DNA of 64,000 nucleotides from NCBI GenBank assembly GCA_945865525.1, contig CAMBDY010000011.1:1-64000 (forward strand), written 5' to 3'. Source of the DNA: Nitrospira lenta (GTDB taxonomy: Bacteria > Nitrospirota > Nitrospiria > Nitrospirales > Nitrospiraceae). This document shows positions 46,079 to 55,268 of the stretch, in pieces. The position numbers and the translations under genes are program-made. A model generated the notes under the pieces. That model was not told the origin of the DNA and made no database searches. It was given only the letters and a program-made list of their open reading frames with translations. Within the stretch, counting starts at the first letter, position 1. Each line of letters opens with the position of its first letter.

Positions 46079-48490
46079 GTGAATCTGTTCGAAAAGACGA
46101 CGCAGGTGTTGGAATGGCCAAGATTGTTGGAAGCCCTATCCTGTCATGCCCAATCCACGATGGGAGCGGCGCGTTGCCGCGCCCTCGACTTAGCGCTAGA
46201 TCTGGAGGAGGCGCAACGGCGCCAACAGGAAACCACGGAGATGAGGCGGCTGCACGACGCAGGCGAGGAGTTGCCTGCTTTAGCCTTCCCGGATATTCGG
46301 GATCCGCTTACCCGGGCGAGCAAAGGAGCTTCGTTAGAGATATTGGAACTTCGCGATTGCGCGATCGTGCTGGAGTTGCTGGAGGAGAGTGGCTGTTTTG
46401 TGGAGCGGCATCAGCTGGTCGCTCCCGCGTTGGCATCCGTTGCGCAGTCTTTGCGAGCGGTCGTGGAGCTGTACTCGGTGAAGACCGCGCTGAATGACGC
46501 AATTCGCCAGGATGGTTCAATCAAGGAGTCGGCAACACTAGAATTGCGGCGCTTGACACATCAGGCTCATTCGCTCAAACAGCAGATCCGGCATCAACTC
46601 GATCAGATGCTCCATTCTCGCCGTTTCGAGGAGATTCTTCAGGAGCAGTACTTCGCCCAGCGGGAAGGCCGCTATGTCATCCCGGTGAAAGTCGACATGA
46701 AGGGCAGGGTGCCGGGGATTGTGCATGACGTGTCAGCTAGCGGCGCCACGGTCTTTATCGAGCCGCGCGAACTGGTGGAGCTGAACAATTCTATTAAGGT
46801 GGCAGACTTAGAGATCGAGCGGGAAGTGCGGCGCATCCTTCGGAAACTATCCGCTCTCGTGGCAGCCCAAGCAGAGCTTATTCTAGCGGGGCTTGATGCT
46901 TTGGCCCGGTTGGACGGGATTGCCGCGCGGGCTTCGTTCGGCCGCCAATTGAAGGCTCATGCCGTTGGGCTCAACGATGAAGGGCGGGTGAAGTTGCTAC
47001 AGGCCAGACATCCCTTGCTCGTGTTGTCGAAAGGGCAGGTGGTGGCTAACGATATTTACTTGGATGAGTCCATTCAGGTGCTGGTCATCTCCGGTCCCAA
47101 TACGGGAGGCAAGACCGTTACCCTGAAGATCGTCGGGCTCTTCGCTCTGATGGCCCGGGCAGGATTGCACCTGCCTTGCAATGAAGAATCGGAGATGGCT
47201 TTCTTCTCCGACGTCTATGCCGATATCGGCGACGCTCAAGATTTGGCCCGAGACCTTTCCAGCTTCTCCGCTCACATGATTCAGATCATTCAGTTGTTCG
47301 ATGAAACGGAGCAACAGCGGAACGGTGCTGACCAGGCTGATATGCGGCAATGGCTGGTCCTCCTCGATGAACCAGTCACCTCGACGGATCCGTCAGAGGG
47401 AGCGGCTCTGGCCGAAGCCGTGCTCTGTCGGTTAGCTACGCGGGGGATGAAAGTCGTCGCAACCACCCACTACGGATCGCTGAAGGCCCTGGCTCACACA
47501 ATGGCTGGCTTCGCGAACGCCAGTGTGGAATTCGACGTGGCCACTCTTTCGCCGACCTATCGGCTCTTTATGGGGGTGCCGGGTGGCTCTTCCGCGCTGG
47601 AGATTGCCGGCCGCTTAGGGATGGACCGGGCTTTGTTGGATGAGGCGAGGTTAAAGCTCCACAAAGACGAGCGGGCCATGGAGACGATGTTGCACGATCT
47701 GCAAGCGACACAGAGGCAGTTGTCCGACGATCTAGCCCGCGCCGTCGAGGCTAGATATGAAGCGGAACAGGCAGAGCAGCGGGCGAAAGCCCAACTGGCT
47801 CACATGGAAGAGACAGAAAAGGAAGCGCAGAGAAGCCTGAAGCGAAAATTGAGTGAACAGTTCACTCGTGTGCGCGCTGAAGTGCAGGCCACGGTTGATA
47901 CCATTAAGGGCGAGCAGAAGCTGATCAAGGCCAAAGCGGCAAAGCAACGGTTGTTCGAATTAGAGGTGCGGACGAAAGCAGAATTGACTCCAGCCGATCA
48001 GCCGATTTCCCTTGAAGAGTTGGGGGTGGGGGATCAGGTGGAGATCAGCGGGCTCGGCCTGATCGGCACGCTTCTCGAAGCACCGCAGAGAAAGAAGCGA
48101 GTGAGGGTAAAGGTGGGGGCGGGGGAACTACTGGCCACCGTGGAAAATCTCGTCGGCCTCGCAAAGGGGCAGACAGCATCATCGAAGCCGGTACCAGCGC
48201 TATCGACTCCTCGCTGGGTTCAGTCAAACGGGGGGATGGAGCTGGCTGAGCAAACCGTTGTGGATGTGCGAGGGAGGGCGGCGGACGAGGCGCTGGACCA
48301 AGTAGTGGTGGCGCTGGATCGCGCGACGGTGGCTGCCGTGCCGTTTCTCCGCATCATTCATGGCCATGGGACAGGGAAGTTGAAAGTGTCATTGCGAGAC
48401 TATTTGAAAGATTCCCCCTATGTCGCGGGTACCAGACCTGGTGATCGGGCGGAGGGTGGGGATGGCGTCACGATTGTAACCTTGCGTTGA
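46079..48490 (+). CDS. mutS2: Endonuclease MutS2
   Basis: 803 residues, GTG start with GAGG 7 bases upstream. MutS2 lacks the mismatch-binding domain and acts on branched DNA and collided ribosomes. The ATPase has Walker A SGPNTGGKTVT near residue 343 and Walker B LLDEPVTSTDPSEG. A coiled-coil region follows (about 530-640). The C-terminal Smr nuclease domain has VDVRGRAADEAL and IIHGHGTGKLK. Divergent from gap. Confidence 0.96.
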   Translation: MNLFEKTTQVLEWPRLLEALSCHAQSTMGAARCRALDLALDLEEAQRRQQETTEMRRLHDAGEELPALAFPDIRDPLTRASKGASLEILELRDCAIVLELLEESGCFVERHQLVAPALASVAQSLRAVVELYSVKTALNDAIRQDGSIKESATLELRRLTHQAHSLKQQIRHQLDQMLHSRRFEEILQEQYFAQREGRYVIPVKVDMKGRVPGIVHDVSASGATVFIEPRELVELNNSIKVADLEIEREVRRILRKLSALVAAQAELILAGLDALARLDGIAARASFGRQLKAHAVGLNDEGRVKLLQARHPLLVLSKGQVVANDIYLDESIQVLVISGPNTGGKTVTLKIVGLFALMARAGLHLPCNEESEMAFFSDVYADIGDAQDLARDLSSFSAHMIQIIQLFDETEQQRNGADQADMRQWLVLLDEPVTSTDPSEGAALAEAVLCRLATRGMKVVATTHYGSLKALAHTMAGFANASVEFDVATLSPTYRLFMGVPGGSSALEIAGRLGMDRALLDEARLKLHKDERAMETMLHDLQATQRQLSDDLARAVEARYEAEQAEQRAKAQLAHMEETEKEAQRSLKRKLSEQFTRVRAEVQATVDTIKGEQKLIKAKAAKQRLFELEVRTKAELTPADQPISLEELGVGDQVEISGLGLIGTLLEAPQRKKRVRVKVGAGELLATVENLVGLAKGQTASSKPVPALSTPRWVQSNGGMELAEQTVVDVRGRAADEALDQVVVALDRATVAAVPFLRIIHGHGTGKLKVSLRDYLKDSPYVAGTRPGDRAEGGDGVTIVTLR

Positions 48491-48518
48491 AAGGGAATTA
48501 GCCGGAAGAGCCGACCCC

Positions 48519-49496
48519 CTATCTATTTTCGAGGTTCTCCTGTGCAATCGCCACGTTGCGAAGGAGGCCGCTCCGCTTAGCTCGCTTGAGGGGACTCTCT
48601 TTGAATGTGGCCGAAAAGTTCTCGTCACTGATTTGAGCCAAAGTTTGGAGGTTGGGTGCGAGGGTCACGGGGGTGGGGGCAAAGGCTGGTTCACTAGTTG
48701 CGTCTGCTCGCAGATTAAAAGGGCAGACGTCCAGGCAATCGTCGCAGCCGAAGATGCGATTGCCCATTTGCGTGGTGAGCTCGTCGGAAATAACCTCTCG
48801 TTCCCCACGCAGTTCGATGGTGAGGTAGGAGATGCAGCGTCTGGCATCGACGACATAAGGTTCAACGATGGCGCCGGTCGGACAGGCTTGAATACAGAGG
48901 GTGCAGCTTCCACAGAGATCTGTGGCCGGTTCATCTGGTGCCAGATCCAGGGATGTCAGAATTTCTCCGAGCAGAAGCCAGGAGCCGGATTCGGCCGAGA
49001 CGAGGTTGGAATGTTTGCCGATCCAGCCGAGGCCTGATTGCTGCGCCCAGGCCTTTTCCATAATGGGGCCTGTATCGACGTAGGATCGGGTAGAGGCGTC
49101 CGGCGCCAGGGCTGTGATCTTTGCTTCCAGTTGCGAGAGCCGCTGGCCCATGACCACATGGTAATCCTTTCCCCAGGCATAGCGAGCAATGCGGCCCATC
49201 CCTGGCTGCTCGTTCGCGCGGTTGTTTGTGTAATAGTTCATTCCAACCGAGATCATTGAGCGGCAGCCTGGCAAGACCAGCTGCGGATCGCTTCGCCGTG
49301 AAGGATCGCGAGTCATCCAAGCCATCGTGCCGTAGTAGCCTAGGTTGAGCCATTTCGTGAGACGACTGAATAGGAGATGGGACAGCGGGGCAGAGAGTTC
49401 AGCTGAAGGCTGATTGCTGGACGCGATTCGGCTGATACCGACCGCGTTGAAGCCCAGCGATAGGGCTTCGCGTTTGATGGCGTCAGCCAAAGACAT
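48519..49496 (-). CDS. queG: Epoxyqueuosine reductase
   Basis: 325 residues from the ATG at 49496. Last step of queuosine synthesis in tRNA; B12-dependent. Two 4Fe-4S motifs: CGSCTLCIQACPTGAI and CDDCLDVCPFN. The probable general-acid aspartate is in YVDTGPIMEKAWAQQSGLGWIGKH. Three bases upstream ends a small Cys-rich secreted protein gene on the same strand. Confidence 0.95.
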   Translation of the reverse strand: MSLADAIKREALSLGFNAVGISRIASSNQPSAELSAPLSHLLFSRLTKWLNLGYYGTMAWMTRDPSRRSDPQLVLPGCRSMISVGMNYYTNNRANEQPGMGRIARYAWGKDYHVVMGQRLSQLEAKITALAPDASTRSYVDTGPIMEKAWAQQSGLGWIGKHSNLVSAESGSWLLLGEILTSLDLAPDEPATDLCGSCTLCIQACPTGAIVEPYVVDARRCISYLTIELRGEREVISDELTTQMGNRIFGCDDCLDVCPFNLRADATSEPAFAPTPVTLAPNLQTLAQISDENFSATFKESPLKRAKRSGLLRNVAIAQENLENR

Positions 49497-49498
49497 AA

Positions 49499-49864
49499 CT
49501 AGTGGGATTGTTGGGAACAATCAAAACGGACAATGAACTGGGCTGAGCAATGGTCAGATTTACAGCGGCCACAGGCGCCGGTGATTTTGGTTTTCCAGTT
49601 CGTGGTTTTGTCGTCGAATCGGCAGAGCGTTTTACCACCCTTGGAGATGGTCGTCCAGGGTTTGTCTGTATCAGGGGTATTGGCCACCAGACAGCCGGCG
49701 GGGAAGGGGACGTGACAGCTCTGCGAGGCCTCACCTTTGGCCATGCCGAAACTGCAAGACTGTTCGGTGGTGGCGGTTGATTCGGAGAGGGATTGAGCCT
49801 GAGCCTCTGCAGAGAGGCTCCAGAAGCCAATGAACATCAATAGCATGAGGAGCCAGCGTACCAT
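49499..49864 (-). CDS. Small secreted protein with eight cysteines, unknown
   Basis: 121 residues from the ATG with AGGA 8 bases upstream; another ATG three codons earlier is possible. A signal peptide ends near AEAQA (residue 24). The mature part has eight cysteines (SCSFG, SCHVP, GCLVA, LCRFD, ACGRC, HCSAQ, DCSQQ), enough for four disulfides. No family recognised. It ends two bases before the queG start, which may just be packing. Confidence 0.72.
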   Translation of the reverse strand: MVRWLLMLLMFIGFWSLSAEAQAQSLSESTATTEQSCSFGMAKGEASQSCHVPFPAGCLVANTPDTDKPWTTISKGGKTLCRFDDKTTNWKTKITGACGRCKSDHCSAQFIVRFDCSQQSH

Positions 49865-49954
49865 AGCTCGCATCCTAGCACAGAGGTGTTTAGACGAGTC
49901 AATCCAGTTTCGCCGCTGTAGGATGCTGAAACAAACCGCCAGCTGCGTTCTCAT

Positions 49955-50035
49955 CTTGAAAGTATCTTCAACGTCTCTCTGAGGGTACGCCTCCGGTGCT
50001 TTCCTCGGCTGTGGCCTTGCTAGACGGCCTGGTAC
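49955..50035. repeat. Dispersed intergenic element, copy C (weak)
   Basis: CTTCAACGTCTCTCTGAGGG followed by TACGCCTCCGG and GGCCTTGCTAGACGGCC resembles the core of the element after nadA (CTCAACGTACC...GGGTACGC...CCTTGC). Ends not clearly inverted. Confidence 0.4.
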
Positions 50036-50111
50036 ATTTTCCGAAACATTTCATGCTTGGCGTCTCACGGAGTGTTGTTTGTCCCGCCTGACTCTCATAT
50101 ATAATCGTTTC

Positions 50112-50672
50112 ATGCTGTGGCGCGCACTGATTCTCATCTGTTGTTTCATTCTCGGCTGGCCAGGCTGGAGCTACGCGGCTGAGCCGATTCTGTTGGATGT
50201 TCGGGCAGAACCGACCGGTGGTGTGAAGGCGATAGCCACCGTCCTCTTTTCCGCTCCGGTTTCAGTAATCCAGTCGATCCTCACCGATTATGCGCATTGG
50301 CCCTCACTATTCGATGTGCGGATGAGGATTGCCGACTTGAGTGTCCAGGATGGAGTCACCAGGCTGGATGTACGGATCGCACATGCTTTGTTATTGGGGG
50401 AGCGCCGGTTAGTGACGGAATCGCAGACGCTACCAAACGGAGAGTTGTTGTCCGATCTGAAAGGTGGAGATTTCACTAGCTATCATCGTCGGTGGAAATT
50501 GACGCCGGCCGAGGGAGAGGCGCAGACCCATGCTGAATTCGAATTGTTCGTCGAGATCGAGACCATGGCGCCTGATTGGCTTGTCGCGATGGCAATGAAA
50601 CGAGACTTGGCCGCACATTTTCGAATCGTGCAGGATAGGGCGCTTGGGCAGATGCAGCAGCTGCGGAGATGA
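50112..50672 (+). CDS. Secreted START/SRPBCC-fold protein
   Basis: 186 residues from the ATG at 50112. The signal peptide ends SYAAE (about residue 23). The rest matches the polyketide-cyclase/START fold: an ATVLFSAPVSVIQSILTDYAHWPSLF start, strands in the middle and a long C-terminal helix (MKRDLAAHFRIVQDRAL). Probably binds a hydrophobic ligand in the periplasm. TATAAT lies 7 bases before the ATG with no ribosome site, so the message may be leaderless. Convergent with thiI. Confidence 0.8.
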   Translation: MLWRALILICCFILGWPGWSYAAEPILLDVRAEPTGGVKAIATVLFSAPVSVIQSILTDYAHWPSLFDVRMRIADLSVQDGVTRLDVRIAHALLLGERRLVTESQTLPNGELLSDLKGGDFTSYHRRWKLTPAEGEAQTHAEFELFVEIETMAPDWLVAMAMKRDLAAHFRIVQDRALGQMQQLRR

Positions 50673-50678
50673 GTGAGG

Positions 50679-50705
50679 GGTTCGAGGTGTTCAAAACGTC
50701 GAACT
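50679..50705. repeat. Short heptad-type inverted repeat
   Basis: GGTTCGA, GGTGTTC then AAAACGTCGAAC: two 7-base units followed by a partial mirror. Between the convergent START-like gene and thiI. Confidence 0.35.
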
Positions 50706-50771
50706 TATGGAGGCGCTTTTCTCGCATGCCTCGCGTTTCACAAACTACGGCTGGCCGTTCTGGGCCGTCTG

Positions 50772-51950
50772 CTACTGAGGGAAGGTGAATTGGGAGAGCT
50801 CAGCATTATTGAGCCCCTGCTTCACCAGCGTGTTTATGTCAAACATTTGTTCGATTCTCAAAATGTCCTCAAGTTTGGCCTTCGTGCTTGGGTGTGATGG
50901 GGTGAAGAGCGAGCAGCAATCTTGATCGGGCTCGATCGAGATGGCGAAGCTGCCGATCTGCTCAGCTTGGTCACTGATCTCCAGCTTGTCCATGCCGATG
51001 AGTGGGCGCAGGAGCGGTAGCTCCGCTACCGCTTCGATGACCGTCAGGTTCTCTGGCGTCTGCGATGCCACCTGCCCCAAACTCTCGCCCGTGACCAATC
51101 CCCAGCAATGTTCTTTTTTGGCTAATTCTTGCGCAATGCGGATCATGAGGCGCCGGTAGAGCACCACGCGATAGGGGGCGGGGGCGCTGGCCACGATGTC
51201 TCGTTGAATCTCTCCGAACGGAATGACGTAGAGCTTGGACTTGTATTGATAGGCCGTGAGGAGCTGCACCAGCTCACGGACCTTTTCTTCTGAAGCGCGG
51301 CTTACGAGCGGCCGGCCAGAGAAGTGGACGAAGATGGCTCGGCTTCCACGCTTCATCATGCGATAGGCTGCGACCGGCGAATCGATTCCTCCAGAGATCA
51401 AACAGGCGACCTTTCCACTGACCCCCAGTGGCATTCCTCCAGGACCCTGAATCTTACGGATCGAGTAGTAGGCCTTCTTGGAGAGCAGTTCAAGATAGAC
51501 CGTGAGGTCGGGATCTTTCAGGCTGACGTTCTTGCCGGTTGCGTCACAGACCGCAGTGCCGACGTCCCGTGCGACTTCCATTGAGGTCAGGGTCAAACGT
51601 TTGTCAGCCCGCTTCACTGAGACGCGAAAGGTGGCAAAGGCTTCTGACCGAATCGATTCAATGACCGCCTGGCTGAGCGTTCCAAGGTCTGGGTGGGCCA
51701 GGTCGAGGGGCAACCCATGGGCCAGTGAAAAGTTAGCGATCCCGAAGATTCTGGTGAGTCGGTTGATGATGGTCTGGTCCGGAATCTCATCGGGTAGTAG
51801 CACATGAATACGGCTGCGGGGATTCTCGACGCATTTGACGCCGAGGTCTTTCAGCATCCATCGGATATTGCCCACGAGCCGCTCTTCGAAATGTTTCCGG
51901 TTACGGCCTTTGAGGGCGATTTCGTGGTAATGGACGATAGCGCAGCGCAT
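50772..51950 (-). CDS. thiI: tRNA 4-thiouridine synthetase
   Basis: 392 residues. N-terminal ferredoxin-like and THUMP domains (HYHEIALKGRNRKHFEERL; VSVKRADKRLTLTSMEVARDVG), then the PP-loop domain with CLISGGIDSPVAAYRMMKRG near residue 187. No C-terminal rhodanese domain, as in most bacteria other than enterics. It thiolates uridine 8 of tRNA; in this organism thiazole is made by Thi4, so a thiamine role is unlikely. Third in a coaE-trxB-thiI run. Confidence 0.95.
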   Translation of the reverse strand: MRCAIVHYHEIALKGRNRKHFEERLVGNIRWMLKDLGVKCVENPRSRIHVLLPDEIPDQTIINRLTRIFGIANFSLAHGLPLDLAHPDLGTLSQAVIESIRSEAFATFRVSVKRADKRLTLTSMEVARDVGTAVCDATGKNVSLKDPDLTVYLELLSKKAYYSIRKIQGPGGMPLGVSGKVACLISGGIDSPVAAYRMMKRGSRAIFVHFSGRPLVSRASEEKVRELVQLLTAYQYKSKLYVIPFGEIQRDIVASAPAPYRVVLYRRLMIRIAQELAKKEHCWGLVTGESLGQVASQTPENLTVIEAVAELPLLRPLIGMDKLEISDQAEQIGSFAISIEPDQDCCSLFTPSHPSTKAKLEDILRIEQMFDINTLVKQGLNNAELSQFTFPQ

Positions 51951-51961
51951 AACTAATGATG

Positions 51962-51989
51962 GGTGAGCGGTGTTCGGTGAAGTGTGCGA
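51962..51989. repeat. Heptad-repeat array
   Basis: GGTGAGC, GGTGTTC, GGTGAAG, TGTGCGA: four consecutive 7-base units, three starting GGTG, between trxB and thiI. Confidence 0.55.
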
Positions 51990-52030
51990 CGTAAGCTACC
52001 GTATCCCGGGTTGTTACTGTTCATCACTGA

Positions 52031-52957
52031 TTACGCCGTACGCTGCACTGTCTCCAGAAACCGCTCGGCATCGATCGCGGCCATGCAACCTGAGCCAGCG
52101 GCGGTGACGGCTTGGCGGTAGACCGAGTCCTGCACATCGCCGGCGGCGAAAACTCCGTGTACGCTTGTGGCGCTGCCCTCTGTCGTGCGGATGTAGCCTT
52201 TGGCATCTAGGGTTACTTGGCCTTTGAATAGTGCGGTGTTGGGGCGGTGCCCAATCGCCACGAAGACACCGGCGCAGGCTACTTCTGAAACTTTGCCGGT
52301 CACAAGGTTTTTTATGCGCACCCCTGCCACTAGATCGGCGCCCAGAATATCCTCGACGGTGGAGTTCCAGAGGAAAGTAATCTTTTCGTTTTTCATCGCG
52401 CGATCCTGAAGGACCTTTGACGCGCGAAGTTTATCACGGCGATGGACCACGGTGAGTTTGCTGGCGAACTTCGTGAGGAAGATTGCTTCTTCCATCGCAC
52501 TATCGCCTCCGCCGACGACGATCAGCTCTTTATTTTTAAAGAAGAACCCGTCGCAGGTGGCGCAGGTTGAGACGCCGTGCCCCGTGAGGCGCGCTTCGTT
52601 CTTCAGCCCGATTTGAATAGCCGACGCACCTGTCGCAATGATGAGGGTCTTGGTCTGCAGGGTCTGTTCAGCGTTGATCGTGAGGGTGAAGGGCCTTTGC
52701 GCGAGTTCAACCGCTGTGACGTCGCCAGTCAGAAACTCCGTTCCAAACCGTTCTGCCTGTGTCCGCATCTCTTTCATCAGTTCTGGGCCCATGATGCCCC
52801 TGGCGAACCCGGGGTAGTTTTCGACATCGGTCGTGGTAGTCAGTTGTCCTCCCGATTGCCCACCCTCGATGAGTAGAGGCGAGAGATTTGCCCGCGCTGC
52901 ATAGATTGCGGCGGTGAGTCCGGCAGGCCCTGAGCCAATGATGACGACGTTGTGCAT
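52031..52957 (-). CDS. trxB: Thioredoxin reductase
   Basis: 308 residues from the ATG at 52957. FAD fold VVIIGSGPAGLTAAIYAARA, redox pair CATCDGFFF, NADPH fold VVGGGDSAMEEAIFLTKFA and C-terminal GVFAAGDVQDSVYRQAVTAAGSGCMAA. Reduces thioredoxin with NADPH. Confidence 0.97.
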   Translation of the reverse strand: MHNVVIIGSGPAGLTAAIYAARANLSPLLIEGGQSGGQLTTTTDVENYPGFARGIMGPELMKEMRTQAERFGTEFLTGDVTAVELAQRPFTLTINAEQTLQTKTLIIATGASAIQIGLKNEARLTGHGVSTCATCDGFFFKNKELIVVGGGDSAMEEAIFLTKFASKLTVVHRRDKLRASKVLQDRAMKNEKITFLWNSTVEDILGADLVAGVRIKNLVTGKVSEVACAGVFVAIGHRPNTALFKGQVTLDAKGYIRTTEGSATSVHGVFAAGDVQDSVYRQAVTAAGSGCMAAIDAERFLETVQRTA

Positions 52958-53007
52958 GCGAAAACTTAACACAGGGGGCGGAGGGAATGCACGGAGCCGG
53001 AGGGACG

Positions 53008-53610
53008 TTATGCGAGCAGGCGCAAACGTGTGAATAGCTGGCCGACGTGCTTGCGGAGCGTCGGCCGAGGGAGGGTTCCGTTCAGGACATGGTCCGCTCG
53101 CCGGACCTTCTTGGCCAAGGACATTTGGCTGTTGATGCGATGCAGGGCTTCGGCGCGGGTGAGGCCATTTCGTTTTTTGAGACGGGAAATCTGAGTGGTT
53201 CGGTCTGCGGTGACGACTATCGTCTGATCGAGGCGCTTGTCGATGCCGGCCTCGAAGAGCAACGGTACATCATACAACACCACGGCATGAGGGTCTTGTC
53301 GTGCGGCCTGCTTCGTCAGTCTGGCTTGTTCGCGGGCGACGCGGGGGTGGATGATGGATTCCAGCGCCCGGCGTTTTGCTGGATGACGAAAGACGATGAT
53401 GCCGAGCATGTGGCGATTGAGGCTGCGGTCAGGATTGAGGATGTTCCTGCCGAATGTGTTGACGATGGCTTGCCAGGCCGGTTTGCCGGGCTCGACAACG
53501 TGCCGCCCCAACAGATCGGCATCGATCACGACCGCGCCACATTGCTGGAATATCTTAGCGACGGTGCTTTTGCCTGTCGCGACGCCGCCTGTGAGGCCAA
53601 CTAGAATCAT
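53008..53610 (-). CDS. coaE: Dephospho-CoA kinase
   Basis: 200 residues from the ATG at 53610; a GTG 18 bases earlier is possible. Last step of CoA synthesis. P-loop GLTGGVATGKST at the start, VIDADLLGRHVV, and YDVPLLFEAGIDKRLD. First in the coaE-trxB-thiI run. Confidence 0.96.
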   Translation of the reverse strand: MILVGLTGGVATGKSTVAKIFQQCGAVVIDADLLGRHVVEPGKPAWQAIVNTFGRNILNPDRSLNRHMLGIIVFRHPAKRRALESIIHPRVAREQARLTKQAARQDPHAVVLYDVPLLFEAGIDKRLDQTIVVTADRTTQISRLKKRNGLTRAEALHRINSQMSLAKKVRRADHVLNGTLPRPTLRKHVGQLFTRLRLLA

Positions 53611-53672
53611 AGGGGCGAAGCATAGCACGCAAATGTATGCCTCACAATTGACTTCGCACGAGGGGGGCCTGT

Positions 53673-54716
53673 ATGACTTTCTCCATGATTAAACAGATTA
53701 TAGTCGCGGGGCTTATTATAGTGATTGGCTTGACGGGCGTTGGTTTGGCGTGGGCCGATGAGGGGCCGCCGCTTGGCCCCAGGACCATTGTCGTGGCGCT
53801 CGACGGGACAGGAGATTTCCAGTCTCTTCAAGAAGCGGTGGATGCAGCCAGGAAAGGCGACACCGTTTTTGTGAAGGCCGGCCAATATGCTCAGGATGTG
53901 ACCATTCACAGTAAAGAGAGGATTAAGTTCGTCGGGGCCGGCGTCGATCAGGTAACAATCTTGGGGCGCGATATCGTCGTGGGTGCGCTCCATGTGGGGA
54001 AGTGGCCTTATGGGGCGACAGACATTGAAATCAGCGACATGACTATCAATGACCATGGCGGCCATGCGGTCGGTCTGTTCAATGGGCAAGGGTTGGTCTT
54101 GCGCCGGCTTACCATCAACGGGATGTTGTTCAGCCAGCAGGTCCACGATGTGCGGATCGAAGACTGCCGCATCGGCGGGAGCGAAACGACCGGCGTCCAG
54201 TTTGCCGATTCAGAGGCGGTCATGGTCGGGAATGTGATCCATGATAACGACCATGGGGTCTCGATTGCCGGCAAGTCTAACGTGCGGTTGGAGCGGAATG
54301 TCATTACTCGGAGCCTTTTTGAAGCGGTGGTTGTGAGCGGCCATGCCCGAGCCACGATCGTGAGTAATACGCTAGTCAAGAACGGTGGAGGGGTGGCGTT
54401 TCTTGGGCAATCCCAGAGCGACGTTACCGGCAACGTCGTCGGGCTCAACGGAGTAGGCTTTCTAATCGCGCCCTCCAGTCAGACCACCACGTCGTTTAAT
54501 TCGTTCTACAACAGGGATGGAGATTATCTTCGGCCTGGGAACCCAAACCAGCCGGCTCCAGAGCTCAGGGCCCTGTCAGATATTACCGGGGACCCCTCAT
54601 TCATTGACCCAGCACATGACGATTTCCGCCTGCGCCTGGATACGCCGCTTCTCAAGATTGGTCGGTTTCCCTACCTTGGCGCCCTGGCCCCCGCTGCCAG
54701 CGCTGTCAGGAGATAG
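53673..54716 (+). CDS. Secreted right-handed beta-helix protein
   Basis: 347 residues. Signal peptide ends GLAWA (about residue 28). The start TIVVALDGTGDFQSLQEAVDAARKGDTVFVKAGQY is the classic opening of pectin-esterase/NosD-type beta-helices. Irregular repeats with N-ladder positions follow (HVGISIAG-like: NDHGVSIAGKSNVRLERNVI, NTLVKNGGGVAFLGQS). GAGGGG lies 6 bases before the ATG. It opens a plus-strand run with a GlcG/HbpS-like gene and a lipoprotein gene. No catalytic residues are evident. Confidence 0.87.
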   Translation: MTFSMIKQIIVAGLIIVIGLTGVGLAWADEGPPLGPRTIVVALDGTGDFQSLQEAVDAARKGDTVFVKAGQYAQDVTIHSKERIKFVGAGVDQVTILGRDIVVGALHVGKWPYGATDIEISDMTINDHGGHAVGLFNGQGLVLRRLTINGMLFSQQVHDVRIEDCRIGGSETTGVQFADSEAVMVGNVIHDNDHGVSIAGKSNVRLERNVITRSLFEAVVVSGHARATIVSNTLVKNGGGVAFLGQSQSDVTGNVVGLNGVGFLIAPSSQTTTSFNSFYNRDGDYLRPGNPNQPAPELRALSDITGDPSFIDPAHDDFRLRLDTPLLKIGRFPYLGALAPAASAVRR

Positions 54717-54719
54717 ACC

Positions 54720-55268
54720 ATGGCCTACGTTTATTTGCATCATGCGTTTTCTATGACTGTGGCCTGCCGAGTCATGATCGTGGCATCGCTTGTGTTGTTG
54801 CCTGCTGTGGCGTCAGCTACCGATGAATTGCTGAAAGAGTCGGTTTTATCGGCAGGGATGGCTGGCAAGGCGATCCAAGCATCGTTAGAGGCCTGCAGAA
54901 AAGATGGCTATCACGTCAGTGTGTCGGTTGTAGATCAAGCCGGCGTGCTGCGCGCCATGGTCAGAGCCGATGGGGCCGGGCCCCATACGATCGATAGCAG
55001 CAGAAAGAAGGCCTACGCTGCTGCCAGTTTGCACCGTCCGACGACCGAGTTAGCGGAGTTGATTAATAAGGTGCCAACGCTGCAGGCCCTTCGCGAGGTG
55101 AACGATCAGATGTTGATTCTGGGGGGCGGCTTGCCGATCGAGATTGGTGGTGAGGTGGTCGGAGGGATCGGTGTCGGCGGAGCACCCGGGGCGCATCTGG
55201 ACGATGCCTGTGCTCAGGCGGGGCTGGATGCGATTGGCGCTGCCCCGAAAATTCGGACCACCAAGTGA
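54720..55268 (+). CDS. Secreted GlcG/HbpS-family protein
   Basis: 182 residues; an internal ATG at 54753 gives a more compact signal peptide ending PAVASA. The mature part matches the GlcG/HbpS fold: a helix LSAGMAGKAIQASLEACRKDGY, VSVSVVDQAGVLRAMVRADGA, then KKAYAAASL and LILGGGLPIEIGGEVVGGIGVGGA. HbpS binds haem and iron outside the cytoplasm; whether this one does is not shown by sequence. Three bases after the beta-helix gene and overlapping the lipoprotein gene. Confidence 0.88.
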   Translation: MAYVYLHHAFSMTVACRVMIVASLVLLPAVASATDELLKESVLSAGMAGKAIQASLEACRKDGYHVSVSVVDQAGVLRAMVRADGAGPHTIDSSRKKAYAAASLHRPTTELAELINKVPTLQALREVNDQMLILGGGLPIEIGGEVVGGIGVGGAPGAHLDDACAQAGLDAIGAAPKIRTTK

